Part shown: piece by piece, positions 39,901-49,217 of the stretch
Layout of the letters: every line of letters begins with the position of its first letter
Position numbering within the stretch: the stretch's first letter is position 1
Virus record (IMG/VR): IMGVR_UViG_3300020438_002387
Coordinates: 1 to 52,595 of that record
DNA: 52,595 nucleotides
Origin: a virus
Reading direction: 5' to 3' (one strand)
Notes under the pieces: model-generated
Seen by the model: the letters and a program-made list of their open reading frames with translations, nothing else
What the model was told of the DNA's origin: nothing
The model's database searches: none
Program-made: the position numbers and the translations under genes

Positions 39901-41130
39901 TTATCCATGTCTCGTGTTACCGTAGTGTATTACTTTAGATGTATCAGAACTAAAGTTCCTCCACGGATCTACTACGATACTATTAGATGGAATTTTGCAA
40001 TACAATTTATCAGTACTGTCGCCTTCTTCTTGCATATACTTGTAAGTTGTACTTGCACTGTGTGCAAGTAATATAATGCTGGGCATACCTAACTCTACAT
40101 CATCGTCTGTAAGAGGGTCAATATACGTAACACGATGTCCTTGTTGTTCAACATAATGTCCTACTAGTAAACTATAGCTACCGTCACAATATTCTACACC
40201 AGGCTTGTATGCTTTACCATGAATAAAGATTGGCATATTTGTTTCTTCTGCATATTTTACAAGTTCTAATGCAACATTTTTTGCTTGTATTTCCCTTGCA
40301 TTCATTATTGCATCAAAAATATCGTAACCTAAGTTAAGTTCTTGTGCCATATAACGTAGTGCAATGTTATCTCTTGGATGACAGCCTCCTCCGTCGCCCA
40401 TACCAGCTGTCATATACTGTGGACCCATAATACGCATAGTACTATCTGCAAGAGCTTTAGTTACAACGTCTACATTAATGTTACCTTGCCTTTGTGCAAC
40501 ATCTTGTATCATGTTAACAAGACCAATTTTTGTACTAATAAATGTGTTATAGAACACTTTAATACATTCGCATTCGTCCCATGTCCCAATAACATATCGA
40601 GGATTGTTTTCCATTATAGTTTTATAAAAGTCTACAAGCTCTTTTGCATCACCTGTTTCGGTACCATCTTCTGTACCAATCATTACCATTTCCGGATTTA
40701 CCATATCCCATGCCACTGAGCCCATTGCAATAAGATAAGGATTATATATAAAGCGGCTATTGTTTGTAAGTTCAACTAACTGACTCCTAACTGTACCAGG
40801 CAATACTGTACTAATAAGTACAAGTAACTGGTCTTTATTCATATGTTCATTAGCTTGTGTTAGAACTTTCTTTACAATATCGTAAGAAAAATCTTTTGGA
40901 CTAAGGTGGGCTGTAGGAGATCTGCCGTCATATGCAGGATCGTGTGGTGTAGGAACTGCTACAAATACAATGTCTTTATTTGCTACAACATCTTTTACTG
41001 TATCAACAACTGTAATATCGTCACTTGTAACTTTTGCAACATCATACCCTTCAACTTCGTGACCTTTTTGTGCAATTGCTTCCGCACAAGGCAAGCCAAG
41101 TTTGCCGATGCCTATAAAACCAACCTTCAT
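39901..41130 (-). CDS. UDP-glucose/GDP-mannose dehydrogenase family protein
   Basis: The enzyme oxidises an NDP-sugar C6 alcohol to the uronic acid in two NAD-dependent steps. The 409-aa protein has the NAD loop G7-I-G9-K-L-G12, FVAVPTPHD, STVLPGTVR, YNPYLIAMG, the catalytic C250 in GDGGGCHPRDN (G-x-S-C-x-P-K-D in relatives), and HGKAYKPGVEYCDGSYS for the C-terminal domain. All key residues are there. It has its own late-type motif 29 bases upstream and is followed at two bases by a glycosyltransferase. It likely supplies an NDP-uronate for the island. Confidence 0.85.
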   Translation of the reverse strand: MKVGFIGIGKLGLPCAEAIAQKGHEVEGYDVAKVTSDDITVVDTVKDVVANKDIVFVAVPTPHDPAYDGRSPTAHLSPKDFSYDIVKKVLTQANEHMNKDQLLVLISTVLPGTVRSQLVELTNNSRFIYNPYLIAMGSVAWDMVNPEMVMIGTEDGTETGDAKELVDFYKTIMENNPRYVIGTWDECECIKVFYNTFISTKIGLVNMIQDVAQRQGNINVDVVTKALADSTMRIMGPQYMTAGMGDGGGCHPRDNIALRYMAQELNLGYDIFDAIMNAREIQAKNVALELVKYAEETNMPIFIHGKAYKPGVEYCDGSYSLLVGHYVEQQGHRVTYIDPLTDDDVELGMPSIILLAHSASTTYKYMQEEGDSTDKLYCKIPSNSIVVDPWRNFSSDTSKVIHYGNTRHG

Positions 41131-41159
41131 TTAAAACTCCTATAATATACGTAGTTTAT

Positions 41160-41167
41160 TATTTATT
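41160..41167 (-). promoter_or_regulatory. Late-type promoter motif AATAAATA (minus strand)
   Basis: On the minus strand AATAAATA matches NATAAATA, with 29 bases to the ATG of the dehydrogenase at 41130, the same spacing as at 9252 and 21905. An AGGAG ribosome site lies at about 41138-41142. It touches the stop of the upstream gene. Confidence 0.55.
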
Positions 41168-41937
41168 TAATAATCTTCAAGCGAATAAATTTTTGCAATT
41201 CTGCCGCCAATTTCCTGCCAATAATTTTTTCTTGGCATATGTTGTATACATTCACCAATACGCTCTTGCATTATGTTATAATAATCTACAGTCTCTTGTT
41301 TTAGCTCACGTCCAAAAAGATTAGCACAAACTTTTGATGCATGACTAAGGTGCCCTAGAACATCAGGATGGAAGTCAATTCCGCTAGTACGACCGTCAAA
41401 ACTAGTATTTCCGCTATTGTCAAATAATTTCTTTTCGGGTAGTGCATTCCTTAACCACGAATAATTTTTTATTAATTTGTCAGTATGTAACTGATTTATA
41501 CCTGCATACTCAACAAAATTTTCGTAATCAATCATATGACTTTGGTATGCTATTTTTATTGTATTGTTTCCGGAAATAATTGCCGTTGCATTTTTTACTA
41601 TATCGTTATATGGAGAATAGTATTTTTTTAAAAAACGTTTATCATAGTAAGGATTATTATTAAATATATTTCCTCCTGACGTCCAATAGCCTTGTTGATC
41701 AACTCTATCTTCTCGATGCCACGATGACCAATTAACTATAACTAGATCGTCGTCGTTAATACTTTGTTTAATTTTTGCTTCAACCATTTTATGGTGTATG
41801 TATATGTTACCAACGCCGGAGTATCCCCAATTTTGAGAAGGCAATCCGGTATCTCTAGCAATTATGTTTGCCCAAGTTGGCCAATAGTAATCTGTATAAC
41901 TACAACCAAAAGCAAAAAATCTATTGTATTTTTTCAT
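41167..41937 (-). CDS. SGNH/GDSL-like hydrolase
   Basis: The 256-aa protein has block I FAFGCSYTDYYWP with S13 (GCS for GDS), block II NWGYSGVGN (36-44, Gly and Asn for the oxyanion hole), block III VIVNWSSWHRED and block V D188-F-H190-P. These are the nucleophile and D-x-H of SGNH esterases, which remove or add acyl groups on glycans. No signal peptide. GCSYT variants occur in phage proteins. It begins with an ATGA overlap and precedes the late motif of the dehydrogenase. It may trim acetyl groups from a phage or host glycan. Confidence 0.68.
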   Translation of the reverse strand: MKKYNRFFAFGCSYTDYYWPTWANIIARDTGLPSQNWGYSGVGNIYIHHKMVEAKIKQSINDDDLVIVNWSSWHREDRVDQQGYWTSGGNIFNNNPYYDKRFLKKYYSPYNDIVKNATAIISGNNTIKIAYQSHMIDYENFVEYAGINQLHTDKLIKNYSWLRNALPEKKLFDNSGNTSFDGRTSGIDFHPDVLGHLSHASKVCANLFGRELKQETVDYYNIMQERIGECIQHMPRKNYWQEIGGRIAKIYSLEDY

Positions 41938-43304
41938 TGAAGAAACTCTGAATAATCAATCTTTTCCATAACAGTCATATGGTTAAAATTATGTTCTAGT
42001 ACTTCTTGCATATCTTTATACATGTCTAGCCATTCAATATCTGATTTATTTGTAAGTTCTTGTGTTAGTTTACAAATAGCGTCCATCCTAGCTGTAGGAG
42101 AAACAATAGCATCATAACTTTCGTCCCACCATTTATCAAAAGTTTTGAATCCTAGTTGTTTAAGCTGTGCAAGCGAGTTTGGATGACTTACAACAACAAA
42201 GGGATGATGACATAACATTGGCTTAAATATTTTTTCTGACATAAAGAGACAGGTTTTACGCTCTTCATTAAACGCAGTTTCCGAAGTTAAACTAAACCAA
42301 GTTCTAAGATATGTATCTTTAAACATTGTCCAAACATGATTTTTATTAAAATCTTCTTGATCTAATACTCGAGGCAACGTTGAAAGAAAATCATTGGCAT
42401 TCTCTTTTGTAAAGCTGGGATGAGCCTCCCATCCTCCGGGTATTGCATGCCTATGAGTAATCGGTAAAGTAGACTGTCTAGGGTGCCCTCCTAAAAATTT
42501 TGAATGACTGAAGTCACAAATTTTAGGATCTAATAAGTTATAATAATTAAGCATAACACCAAGTGTCATCCTGTGCTGACGTGTAACTCTGTTCAAACAA
42601 CTAAAACTTTTCATATCTTCTAATTGTTGCTTGTATTGAATTTGTTCTTCAAAGGAAATAGCGTCAGCTTCGTTTTGATATGTTAATAGTCCGCAAAAAG
42701 AAATAGACGGAACAATATTAATCTTATCTTTTTTATTACCGTAATATTTGTCGTGAACTTCTTTTTCTTTTAAATTTGATGTTGTAATAATAATTTGACT
42801 TGGCGGGATTTTATGTTTTTCTAATGATGTATAAAGTACATCATAATAATCTCTACGAACACCAACACTTTTTAGTACTTTAGTTTCTAATAACGGAAAT
42901 CCTTCCCAACCTTGGTCAATATGTATAATACATCTACGCTTTGCTGCTGATCTTATTACTATGGGTCTATGTAGCGCCAATAAGTCAAACAAATTACGTC
43001 TAGAAGAATCGTAGCCGCCGAGCCAATTAGCAGGAGGACCTGATGTACCAATTTCGTATATATAACGCATTTTTTTAGCGTCTTTAACAGTTATTTCTCG
43101 GACTTCTCCTAAAGATCTACAATGATCTTTTAAGAAGTGGTTACACAAAACGTAACGTCCATGAAAAAATGGATCCATTAAATTACGTTCTGGCACTCGT
43201 TTACCTTTTTTGTTCTTAACAATTTTATCGTGTGCAAAATAATACACTATATTTGTTTTACCATCTACTTCTTCAATATAGTGTAGTTTGTTTCTAGTCG
43301 TCAT
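41934..43304 (-). CDS. Exostosin-like GT-B glycosyltransferase, copy 2
   Basis: ATG 43304 (MTTRNKLHYI) overlaps the upstream stop by 11 bases; ATG 43325 is also in frame. The 456-aa protein ends with SLTSETAFNEERKTCLFMSEKIFKP split at 330-355, HHPFVVVSHPNSLAQLKQLGF and WWDESYDA, matching copy 1 at 35458 (SE...TEK-x-KP, PFIIIGAPNTL, DESYD). A FSCLNRVTRQHRM block precedes. It should be a GT-B enzyme of the fucosyltransferase/GT47 type. The N-terminal 230 residues are not assigned. Confidence 0.65.
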   Translation of the reverse strand: MTTRNKLHYIEEVDGKTNIVYYFAHDKIVKNKKGKRVPERNLMDPFFHGRYVLCNHFLKDHCRSLGEVREITVKDAKKMRYIYEIGTSGPPANWLGGYDSSRRNLFDLLALHRPIVIRSAAKRRCIIHIDQGWEGFPLLETKVLKSVGVRRDYYDVLYTSLEKHKIPPSQIIITTSNLKEKEVHDKYYGNKKDKINIVPSISFCGLLTYQNEADAISFEEQIQYKQQLEDMKSFSCLNRVTRQHRMTLGVMLNYYNLLDPKICDFSHSKFLGGHPRQSTLPITHRHAIPGGWEAHPSFTKENANDFLSTLPRVLDQEDFNKNHVWTMFKDTYLRTWFSLTSETAFNEERKTCLFMSEKIFKPMLCHHPFVVVSHPNSLAQLKQLGFKTFDKWWDESYDAIVSPTARMDAICKLTQELTNKSDIEWLDMYKDMQEVLEHNFNHMTVMEKIDYSEFLQ

Positions 43305-44706
43305 AATGCGTGATACTCCCTTCATGCATTTCTATTAGTGGTATTGTATCATCCAATCCAATTGTATTTAACCAGTCAGTAAGTATCTTTGGAAATACAC
43401 CTATGTCCTTGCCTCTGCGCTTATCGTACTGTGCATAAAAACTTTTAAAATCGTGCTGTAATTTATCTTTGTCTTCAGTTGTGCGCCTATGTGGTTTATC
43501 TACAACTTCAATATAATCTATTAACCGCTGTATTTGTGCCTTTTCGCCTGAATTAAATAAAGGATTATTCTTATTTTTTTCAAACCAATTTTCTAATTGT
43601 TCTCTGCAATGATCCTTAATATGATCGGGCAATGCTAACGGGCTCATAAAACTCGGCCAACGTAAAATATTTAAATCGACAGCAGGTTTATGAGGTGCAT
43701 ATTTTGCTTTTAATTCTGCCATGTCATCTAAGAATTCTGTAATACTAAACAAACTTAAACTTGTAATAGTCATCATAATTGTTGCACATCTTAAACGTCC
43801 ATTACTAATAACATATTCTAGGTTATCTTTCCAAGTATTATATTCTAGTCCGTCTCTTATATAATCTGCTTGCAATCCAGTAGCTTCGCAACTAGTAAAC
43901 AAGTCAAACTCTTTATAATTATCAAGTTTAGTAAAATCAACTAAGTCTTGTATTAAATCATCTTTCACCATAAGATTTGAATTAATTGCAATTCTTAAAT
44001 TAGGAGCATGATTTTGTTTTACAACTTTTGCAAAGTTCCAAAACTGATGACTTACTAATGCTTCGCCGCCAGTTATCCTAAGTTCTTCTAGTTCACTGCT
44101 TAATTGCGGCCACCATTTAAAAAATGCTTCTACATAAGGATTGCCTTCGTTAAATTTTCCGTACGGTTCGGTCCATTCACCGTCATGATGATAGGCGCCT
44201 GCGCCATCTGATTTCATTTGTTGATATGGACCATTCTTTTTAATATCTTGTGCCCATGTAGTGCTATAACTTGAATTACAATAACTACATGCTAAGTTAC
44301 ACGTTCTATCAAAACTAATTTCTAATGTTTTTGGAATAACATCTTCATATGGATCATTTTCTGCGATTGCAATAATATCTTTTTCTTTGTATATTTGACT
44401 CTTATATACTCTATCAGAAATATTATCTCTACCAATATCTTCAATTTTCCAGCAGTACTCACATTCAGGTGGTCGTTCACCTTTAATCATACGCTCACGT
44501 TGTTTCTTTTTGTGTGCTGTATTATGCAACGCACTAGGATTAGTTTTAATTTCTTCCTTGTCAATAGGATGAGGAATAGGCAAGTGACAACTATGTGTCA
44601 TACCATGGCCTAGATGGATAGTTGCATTAAGCCATTTAGCAGCACAGAAGCTAGGACTAACTGAATCTAATACTTTCTTACGCCAGTCAAATAATTCTTT
44701 ACTCAT
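43294..44706 (-). CDS. Twitch-domain radical SAM enzyme, tandem copy A
   Basis: ATG 44706 overlaps the upstream stop as ATGA; a TTG at 44724 is also in frame. The 470-aa protein has an N-terminal cysteine region (C21, C40, C82, C85 in ECEYC), cluster C136-x3-C140-x2-C143 (TCNLACSYCNSSYSTTW), ELRITGGEALVSHQFW and TSCEATGLQADYIRDGLEYN. It is a clear tandem duplicate of 44703: shared SALHNT, KGERPxECxYCW, NPYVEAFxKWWP and DKRRGK. The GGEA/GGEP difference is a small divergence. Substrate unknown. Confidence 0.78.
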   Translation of the reverse strand: MSKELFDWRKKVLDSVSPSFCAAKWLNATIHLGHGMTHSCHLPIPHPIDKEEIKTNPSALHNTAHKKKQRERMIKGERPPECEYCWKIEDIGRDNISDRVYKSQIYKEKDIIAIAENDPYEDVIPKTLEISFDRTCNLACSYCNSSYSTTWAQDIKKNGPYQQMKSDGAGAYHHDGEWTEPYGKFNEGNPYVEAFFKWWPQLSSELEELRITGGEALVSHQFWNFAKVVKQNHAPNLRIAINSNLMVKDDLIQDLVDFTKLDNYKEFDLFTSCEATGLQADYIRDGLEYNTWKDNLEYVISNGRLRCATIMMTITSLSLFSITEFLDDMAELKAKYAPHKPAVDLNILRWPSFMSPLALPDHIKDHCREQLENWFEKNKNNPLFNSGEKAQIQRLIDYIEVVDKPHRRTTEDKDKLQHDFKSFYAQYDKRRGKDIGVFPKILTDWLNTIGLDDTIPLIEMHEGSITHYDD

Positions 44707-46115
44707 AGTGTTTTGCACTCCCAATAAAAATCTTCCATTTCAGGAAATACTTCTAAAAAATTCTTTCCTCTACGCTTGTCGTGCTCGTCAAAGAATGCAA
44801 CGAAGTTTTTTCTTCCTTCGATAAGTTCTTTTTCCTTAATATGCTTAGGACTCTGCTGCATTACCCAATATATCCTTTGTAATCTATTAATTTCATAGTC
44901 GTACATACCGATGCCGCAAAGTGGCGGCCAATGACTATGTTCTTTATTTTGGAACATCCAAGTGACTTGGTCTTCAAGCATTTTTAAATAGTTGTCATCT
45001 TGAACTATTAGTATTGATTGATGCGGTGGCCAACGTAGATAACTAACATCTAAACTCACTGCATGGCTTTTTGCAGGATCAGTGTGATGTTTTTTACGCA
45101 AGTCTAACAAGTCTTTCATTAGGTCTTGATAACTAGACAAACTTAATGAGTTGTATGTTGCCATATTTGTAATTTTGCAATCTGGTATTTCTGTTAACAC
45201 TTTATCGCAATTGTCAATCCACTGGTTATAATCCATACCATGTCTAATATACTCAGCACGTTTGCCGTGAGCTTCTGCACTAGTATAAATTTTAAAATCT
45301 TTGATTAAACCTTCGCCTTGAATGCGTTTGGCCTTTTCTATCATCTTGTCAACTAAACCGTCTGGTACACAAAGATTGCTGTTTATGTTTAATTCTAAGT
45401 TAGGATTAGGATTCTCAATAATATAATCTAAAACTTTAAAAGTATCTTTTGCCATTAATGGCTCACCGCCAGTAATTCTAAATGTATGCAAATCAGGATA
45501 CAGTTTTGGCCACCATTTCCAAAACGCTTCTACATAAGGATTATGTTCTCTATGCGGAATAGGCATTTTGCCATTTTGTTTAATCCAATCTAAATTATTA
45601 AAATTATATGTAGTGCCAGTATACCCGCCATGCTTTTGTATTTCTTGCATCCAAGTACTACTAATTTCAGGTGAACAGTATGTACACGCAAAGTTACAAG
45701 CATTTGAAAAACTAACTTCTACATAGCTAGGATTTGTATTTTCATCCGGAGAGCTCTTTGCAATAATATCTTTTTCAGGCCAAGCCCATTCTTCTGCACT
45801 TTTAGTTATTCTGTCACTAAATGTAGAACCATCCGACGAGTCTTCAGCTGTCCAGCAATAGTCACATTCTTCTGGACGTTCACCTTTAAGCATTTTAGCA
45901 CGTTGCTCTTTCTTAAACTTAGTGTTATGTAACGCACTAGGATCTACTTCAATTTCTTCTAAAGGTATTTTATGTGTTGCTGGGTGATGGCAACTGTGCG
46001 TATGACCTGTTTGCAAGTGAAGTGTAACTTGCTTCCATTTAGCAAGGCACATAGAACAACTGATGTTATTGAGCTCTTCTCTTACACTCTTATATCCTGT
46101 TAAAACGTCACCCAT
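44703..46115 (-). CDS. Twitch-domain radical SAM enzyme, tandem copy B
   Basis: The 470-aa protein has C20, C23, C42, C84, C87 in the N-terminal auxiliary domain, cluster C140-x3-C144-x2-C147 (ACNFACTYCSPEISSTW), TFRITGGEPLMAKDTF, YTSAEAHGKRAEYIRHGMDYN and a DKRRGKNFLEVFPE tail. It is parallel in order and length to copy A. ATG 46115 is coupled by TAATG to the glycosyltransferase-like gene. Two adjacent, maintained paralogues suggest successive or alternative steps. Confidence 0.78.
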   Translation of the reverse strand: MGDVLTGYKSVREELNNISCSMCLAKWKQVTLHLQTGHTHSCHHPATHKIPLEEIEVDPSALHNTKFKKEQRAKMLKGERPEECDYCWTAEDSSDGSTFSDRITKSAEEWAWPEKDIIAKSSPDENTNPSYVEVSFSNACNFACTYCSPEISSTWMQEIQKHGGYTGTTYNFNNLDWIKQNGKMPIPHREHNPYVEAFWKWWPKLYPDLHTFRITGGEPLMAKDTFKVLDYIIENPNPNLELNINSNLCVPDGLVDKMIEKAKRIQGEGLIKDFKIYTSAEAHGKRAEYIRHGMDYNQWIDNCDKVLTEIPDCKITNMATYNSLSLSSYQDLMKDLLDLRKKHHTDPAKSHAVSLDVSYLRWPPHQSILIVQDDNYLKMLEDQVTWMFQNKEHSHWPPLCGIGMYDYEINRLQRIYWVMQQSPKHIKEKELIEGRKNFVAFFDEHDKRRGKNFLEVFPEMEDFYWECKTL

Positions 46116-47047
46116 TATACGTCCTTTAGTTCTTCGATAAATCTTTGATTATCGGTTCTTGAAGGATTTTGATAAACTGATTTAAAAAATTTACTTTGCT
46201 GTGCATCTAATGGCTGGGCTGCAATAGGTATATCTAATTTAGCTAGAATTTTATCGCCTAAATCTTCAATAGAATCTTGCAATCCTTCCATTGATACCCT
46301 TGGTTCAACTTCTTTCCAAAGACTGTTTAGGTATTTAAAATCTCTAACTTGTACATAATCCCAATCTGTACACATTGTTTTATACAGACCTTCTCGTGCG
46401 CCATAGATTGCCCAAAGGCCATTGTCAACATCTGCACCTACCATAGTCCAAATGTATAACCAATGTAAACATCTCCAATGATTATCTTTAAACTCTTGGG
46501 GTGTAATTCTTACGCCTCGGTCAGTAGCAAGTTTTACACCTTCTCTAAAACCTGCTCTCCATGCTTGTCCTGGTGTTTCATTATTAAATACGTCTGAATA
46601 AACACTATTCATTTGAATATACTGCGCATCCCAGCAAAAATCTACTTGTGCATGTGCATTAGTAGGATCTGCGTTTTCGTGTGTGCGCATGTTTAATACA
46701 TATTCAGTAGGCCAGCATTTAATGCCGCCGTTGCCGTACATCAATCCATTTATTTCATTTTGGCCGCACCAACTAATAACAGCATTTTGTAAATCAACAT
46801 GTTCAGTAAAATCAATTTCTTGATTTAGAAATTCTGCACGTATTCTGTTATCACCATCGACTGTAATAAATCTATCTGTTTCACTTAATTTTGCACAAGC
46901 CTTGTGTGCAGCATCACTACCTTCTACTCCGTGAACACGTTTAGCCCATGGAACTTTTTGACATAAATCTGCATAGTTTTTTTCTGCGTTTGGCTCGTCA
47001 TAAGACAAATAAATTATGTCATAATCAATGGGCTTAAATTTACTCAT
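46115..47047 (-). CDS. GT-A type glycosyltransferase-like protein, copy 2
   Basis: The 310-aa protein has IIYLSYDEPNAEKNYADL, KRVHGVEGSDAAH, FITVDGDNRI with D64-G-D66, VISWCGQNEINGLMYGNGG and an AWRAGFREGVKLA block. The N-terminal domain matches the shorter 39224 protein. The C-terminal 110 residues are extra and helical. A DxD-type sugar-nucleotide fold is likely. It follows directly (no gap) the structural-like gene at 47048 in transcription order, so it may act on that protein. Acceptor not known. Confidence 0.66.
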   Translation of the reverse strand: MSKFKPIDYDIIYLSYDEPNAEKNYADLCQKVPWAKRVHGVEGSDAAHKACAKLSETDRFITVDGDNRIRAEFLNQEIDFTEHVDLQNAVISWCGQNEINGLMYGNGGIKCWPTEYVLNMRTHENADPTNAHAQVDFCWDAQYIQMNSVYSDVFNNETPGQAWRAGFREGVKLATDRGVRITPQEFKDNHWRCLHWLYIWTMVGADVDNGLWAIYGAREGLYKTMCTDWDYVQVRDFKYLNSLWKEVEPRVSMEGLQDSIEDLGDKILAKLDIPIAAQPLDAQQSKFFKSVYQNPSRTDNQRFIEELKDV

Positions 47048-48385
47048 TTATTGTACTACCTCATGTGCATAGTGTTCAAAATATTTTGCTGTGTATATAC
47101 TTACATTAACTCCATCTTGCTCAACGTCATATATGAAAGGGATAGTAGTTGGCTTTTCCCAAAGTAACTCTTCGGCATTTAACTCTAGCGTTCTATAAAG
47201 AATATTAGGATCATATTTTTCTGTTACACTAAAATACAACTTGTCTTTAACACTATAACCGCTAGTATTTAAAAATGCTTTAGTATACGGATTAAGTACA
47301 ATTGTCCAGCACTTATCAACAAAATTCTGTTGTATAATAACATCATAGTCCTTAGTAGTATTATAATTATAAATCTGAGTGCCTACTAGTACTAATTGTC
47401 CGTTTTTTAAAGTATCTTTATCTACTACAGTATGTTCAGTCTCATAAAACAAAGTTTTGTTATTTAATGAATCAAATTTTAAAAGTTCTTCTGAATCCCA
47501 AACAATTAAATGTCTATCAGATTCTTTCCAAAAAACTGTGTTCTGTTGTTTTTCAAACTGCTCAGAGGCATATTTAATACTAAAAATTTTATTATTACTT
47601 AATACAATCATACCCAAGTTTAGGTCGTTAGTGTCGATAACTGTTAGGTGCTTGTTTTCATCAGCGTATAAAATAACATCTTGTACGATAATTTCACAAT
47701 TTGCTTTTCTAAATTTAGTTTCTGCTTTTTGGTCTTTTTTAATTCTGTAAACTGTTCCTCGATGCCAAACATGTTGACCTTCTGTATGTGATAATTCGTC
47801 ATACCAAACATCAACATGCACACCTTCATATTCAGGTTGCATTATTAAACGATTTGAAACGTGTGTAACTGTTGACGTGTCTGTTAATAGCACATCCTTT
47901 ATAAAAAGTTCTGCATTGCCAAATACTTGACCTTTATCGTTGTCTGCTAAAAGTTTGTAAACATTATCTTCATAGAATACTATTTGATCTTTTACATATT
48001 CGCCATCAACTGCCCATATATAAACATCAACACCGTCGTATGCTGGTTCAAGTGTGCTATGGCCGTCATTATAATTTTTAATTAACGGTAACTCATAACA
48101 TAAAGTAGCTGCAATTTTATTTTCGTCTTCATATGTTTTACGTTTTAACATCCTGTCTTTAATTGAAACATCGTATGTTACGACCCATTCGTCAAGTCTA
48201 TACTCGCCTTTAAGTAAAGGTTTTGCTTCATCCTGCGTAACTACTAGCAATTCAAAATCTTCTGTATCATATTTTCTATTACTAATTTTCTTAACAGCAC
48301 CAGTTTGTTTTTCATAATAAACATATGCTTCACTTGAAACAGCTTCTACTTTTAGTTTTCTTATTAAACTTGCTAACTCAGACAT
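47048..48385 (-). CDS. Virion structural-like protein with repeated strand motifs, 445 aa
   Basis: The protein begins MSELASLIRKLKVEAVSSEA and is strand-rich with no catalytic motif. Two internal units are alike: YDGVDVYIWAVDGEYV... with a VFYEDNVYKLLAD end, and YEGVHVDVWYDELSHT... with a VWHRGTVYRIKKD end, each a W/Y-rich strand set that looks like a small binding domain. A third, weaker unit lies further on. I take it as a baseplate, neck or fibre component. It is sandwiched between glycosyltransferase genes in one operon, each overlapping or touching, so it may be their acceptor. Confidence 0.55.
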   Translation of the reverse strand: MSELASLIRKLKVEAVSSEAYVYYEKQTGAVKKISNRKYDTEDFELLVVTQDEAKPLLKGEYRLDEWVVTYDVSIKDRMLKRKTYEDENKIAATLCYELPLIKNYNDGHSTLEPAYDGVDVYIWAVDGEYVKDQIVFYEDNVYKLLADNDKGQVFGNAELFIKDVLLTDTSTVTHVSNRLIMQPEYEGVHVDVWYDELSHTEGQHVWHRGTVYRIKKDQKAETKFRKANCEIIVQDVILYADENKHLTVIDTNDLNLGMIVLSNNKIFSIKYASEQFEKQQNTVFWKESDRHLIVWDSEELLKFDSLNNKTLFYETEHTVVDKDTLKNGQLVLVGTQIYNYNTTKDYDVIIQQNFVDKCWTIVLNPYTKAFLNTSGYSVKDKLYFSVTEKYDPNILYRTLELNAEELLWEKPTTIPFIYDVEQDGVNVSIYTAKYFEHYAHEVVQ

Positions 48386-49217
48386 TTAACAAACTCCTAT
48401 ATCTTTCAACAACTGGAGTTTTTTCTAAAAAGCTATTTTCTGTATAATGCAATATACCAGTTTGTATAAAATTACCTATTTTTATATTGCAATCTTTTGA
48501 AATATAAAATCCAACTTTGTCTAACCAAGACGATTCTACTTCTTTCCAATCTTGGCAATGTGCTTTCATATGCACAAATGTAGGCAATGACGATATTCTA
48601 TTAGTAATTTCATCTTCACAATCTAAAATTTTTGCAACAATTGACGCACATACATCTATACTAACTTGTTGTGGTCTAGACTGTGGCATTAATTGTTGCT
48701 CGTAAAACGTTTCCCAGTTGTTAACCACTAACTCTAACCATGCATAAAAGTCTTGTGCAAACTCACATTTTTTGAAATAATGAAATCCGCTAAACAAATT
48801 AGGAAGATTGCTGTCAATAAATGTACGTCGATAAAACTGTGTATCTGCAGGAGTTCCCCTGTAATTTAAAACTTTATTAGTAAAGAATATATCGTAATTT
48901 GATAAAAAGTCCCACCAAACATCAATATTCTGTAGTACTAACATATCTGTGTCCATTACGATAGTTTCATTGTAAGGACTAGCATGATATAACTTCCAGC
49001 GATTTTCTACTTTCCATTCACTAGTTTCTGCATGATCGCCATATGGGATTGGAATAATTTGATCAAATAAGTTTTTATTTGGTACTTCGTCATTTGTAAC
49101 TATGCTAATTTTTGTATCAGGATTATGTGTACATAAACTCATTGCTAACAAACAGGCTTGATCTACATAATTATCAGTTTCATTATTTTGAGCTAATACT
49201 ACTATTCCTTTATCCAT
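48378..49217 (-). CDS. GT8-like glycosyltransferase, copy A
   Basis: The 279-aa protein starts with GIVVLAQNN then a YVDQACLLAMSL helix, SIVTNDEVP, and ETIVMDTDMLVLQN with D89-T-D91 as the DxD metal motif. NLFSGFHYFKKC and FVHMKAH follow in the usual GT8 order (acceptor-side His near the C-terminus). It resembles the neighbour 49210. Start ATG 49217 has GAGGAG eight bases upstream and overlaps that gene by eight bases. It should transfer a sugar from a nucleotide donor; acceptor unknown. Confidence 0.7.
   Translation of the reverse strand: MDKGIVVLAQNNETDNYVDQACLLAMSLCTHNPDTKISIVTNDEVPNKNLFDQIIPIPYGDHAETSEWKVENRWKLYHASPYNETIVMDTDMLVLQNIDVWWDFLSNYDIFFTNKVLNYRGTPADTQFYRRTFIDSNLPNLFSGFHYFKKCEFAQDFYAWLELVVNNWETFYEQQLMPQSRPQQVSIDVCASIVAKILDCEDEITNRISSLPTFVHMKAHCQDWKEVESSWLDKVGFYISKDCNIKIGNFIQTGILHYTENSFLEKTPVVERYRSLLNV

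Noticed and set aside
47457-47750. Plus-strand frame of 97 codons inside the structural-like gene
   Set aside because: Cysteine- and serine-rich translation typical of the reverse of AT-rich coding sequence; the minus-strand gene is continuous and coupled to both neighbours.
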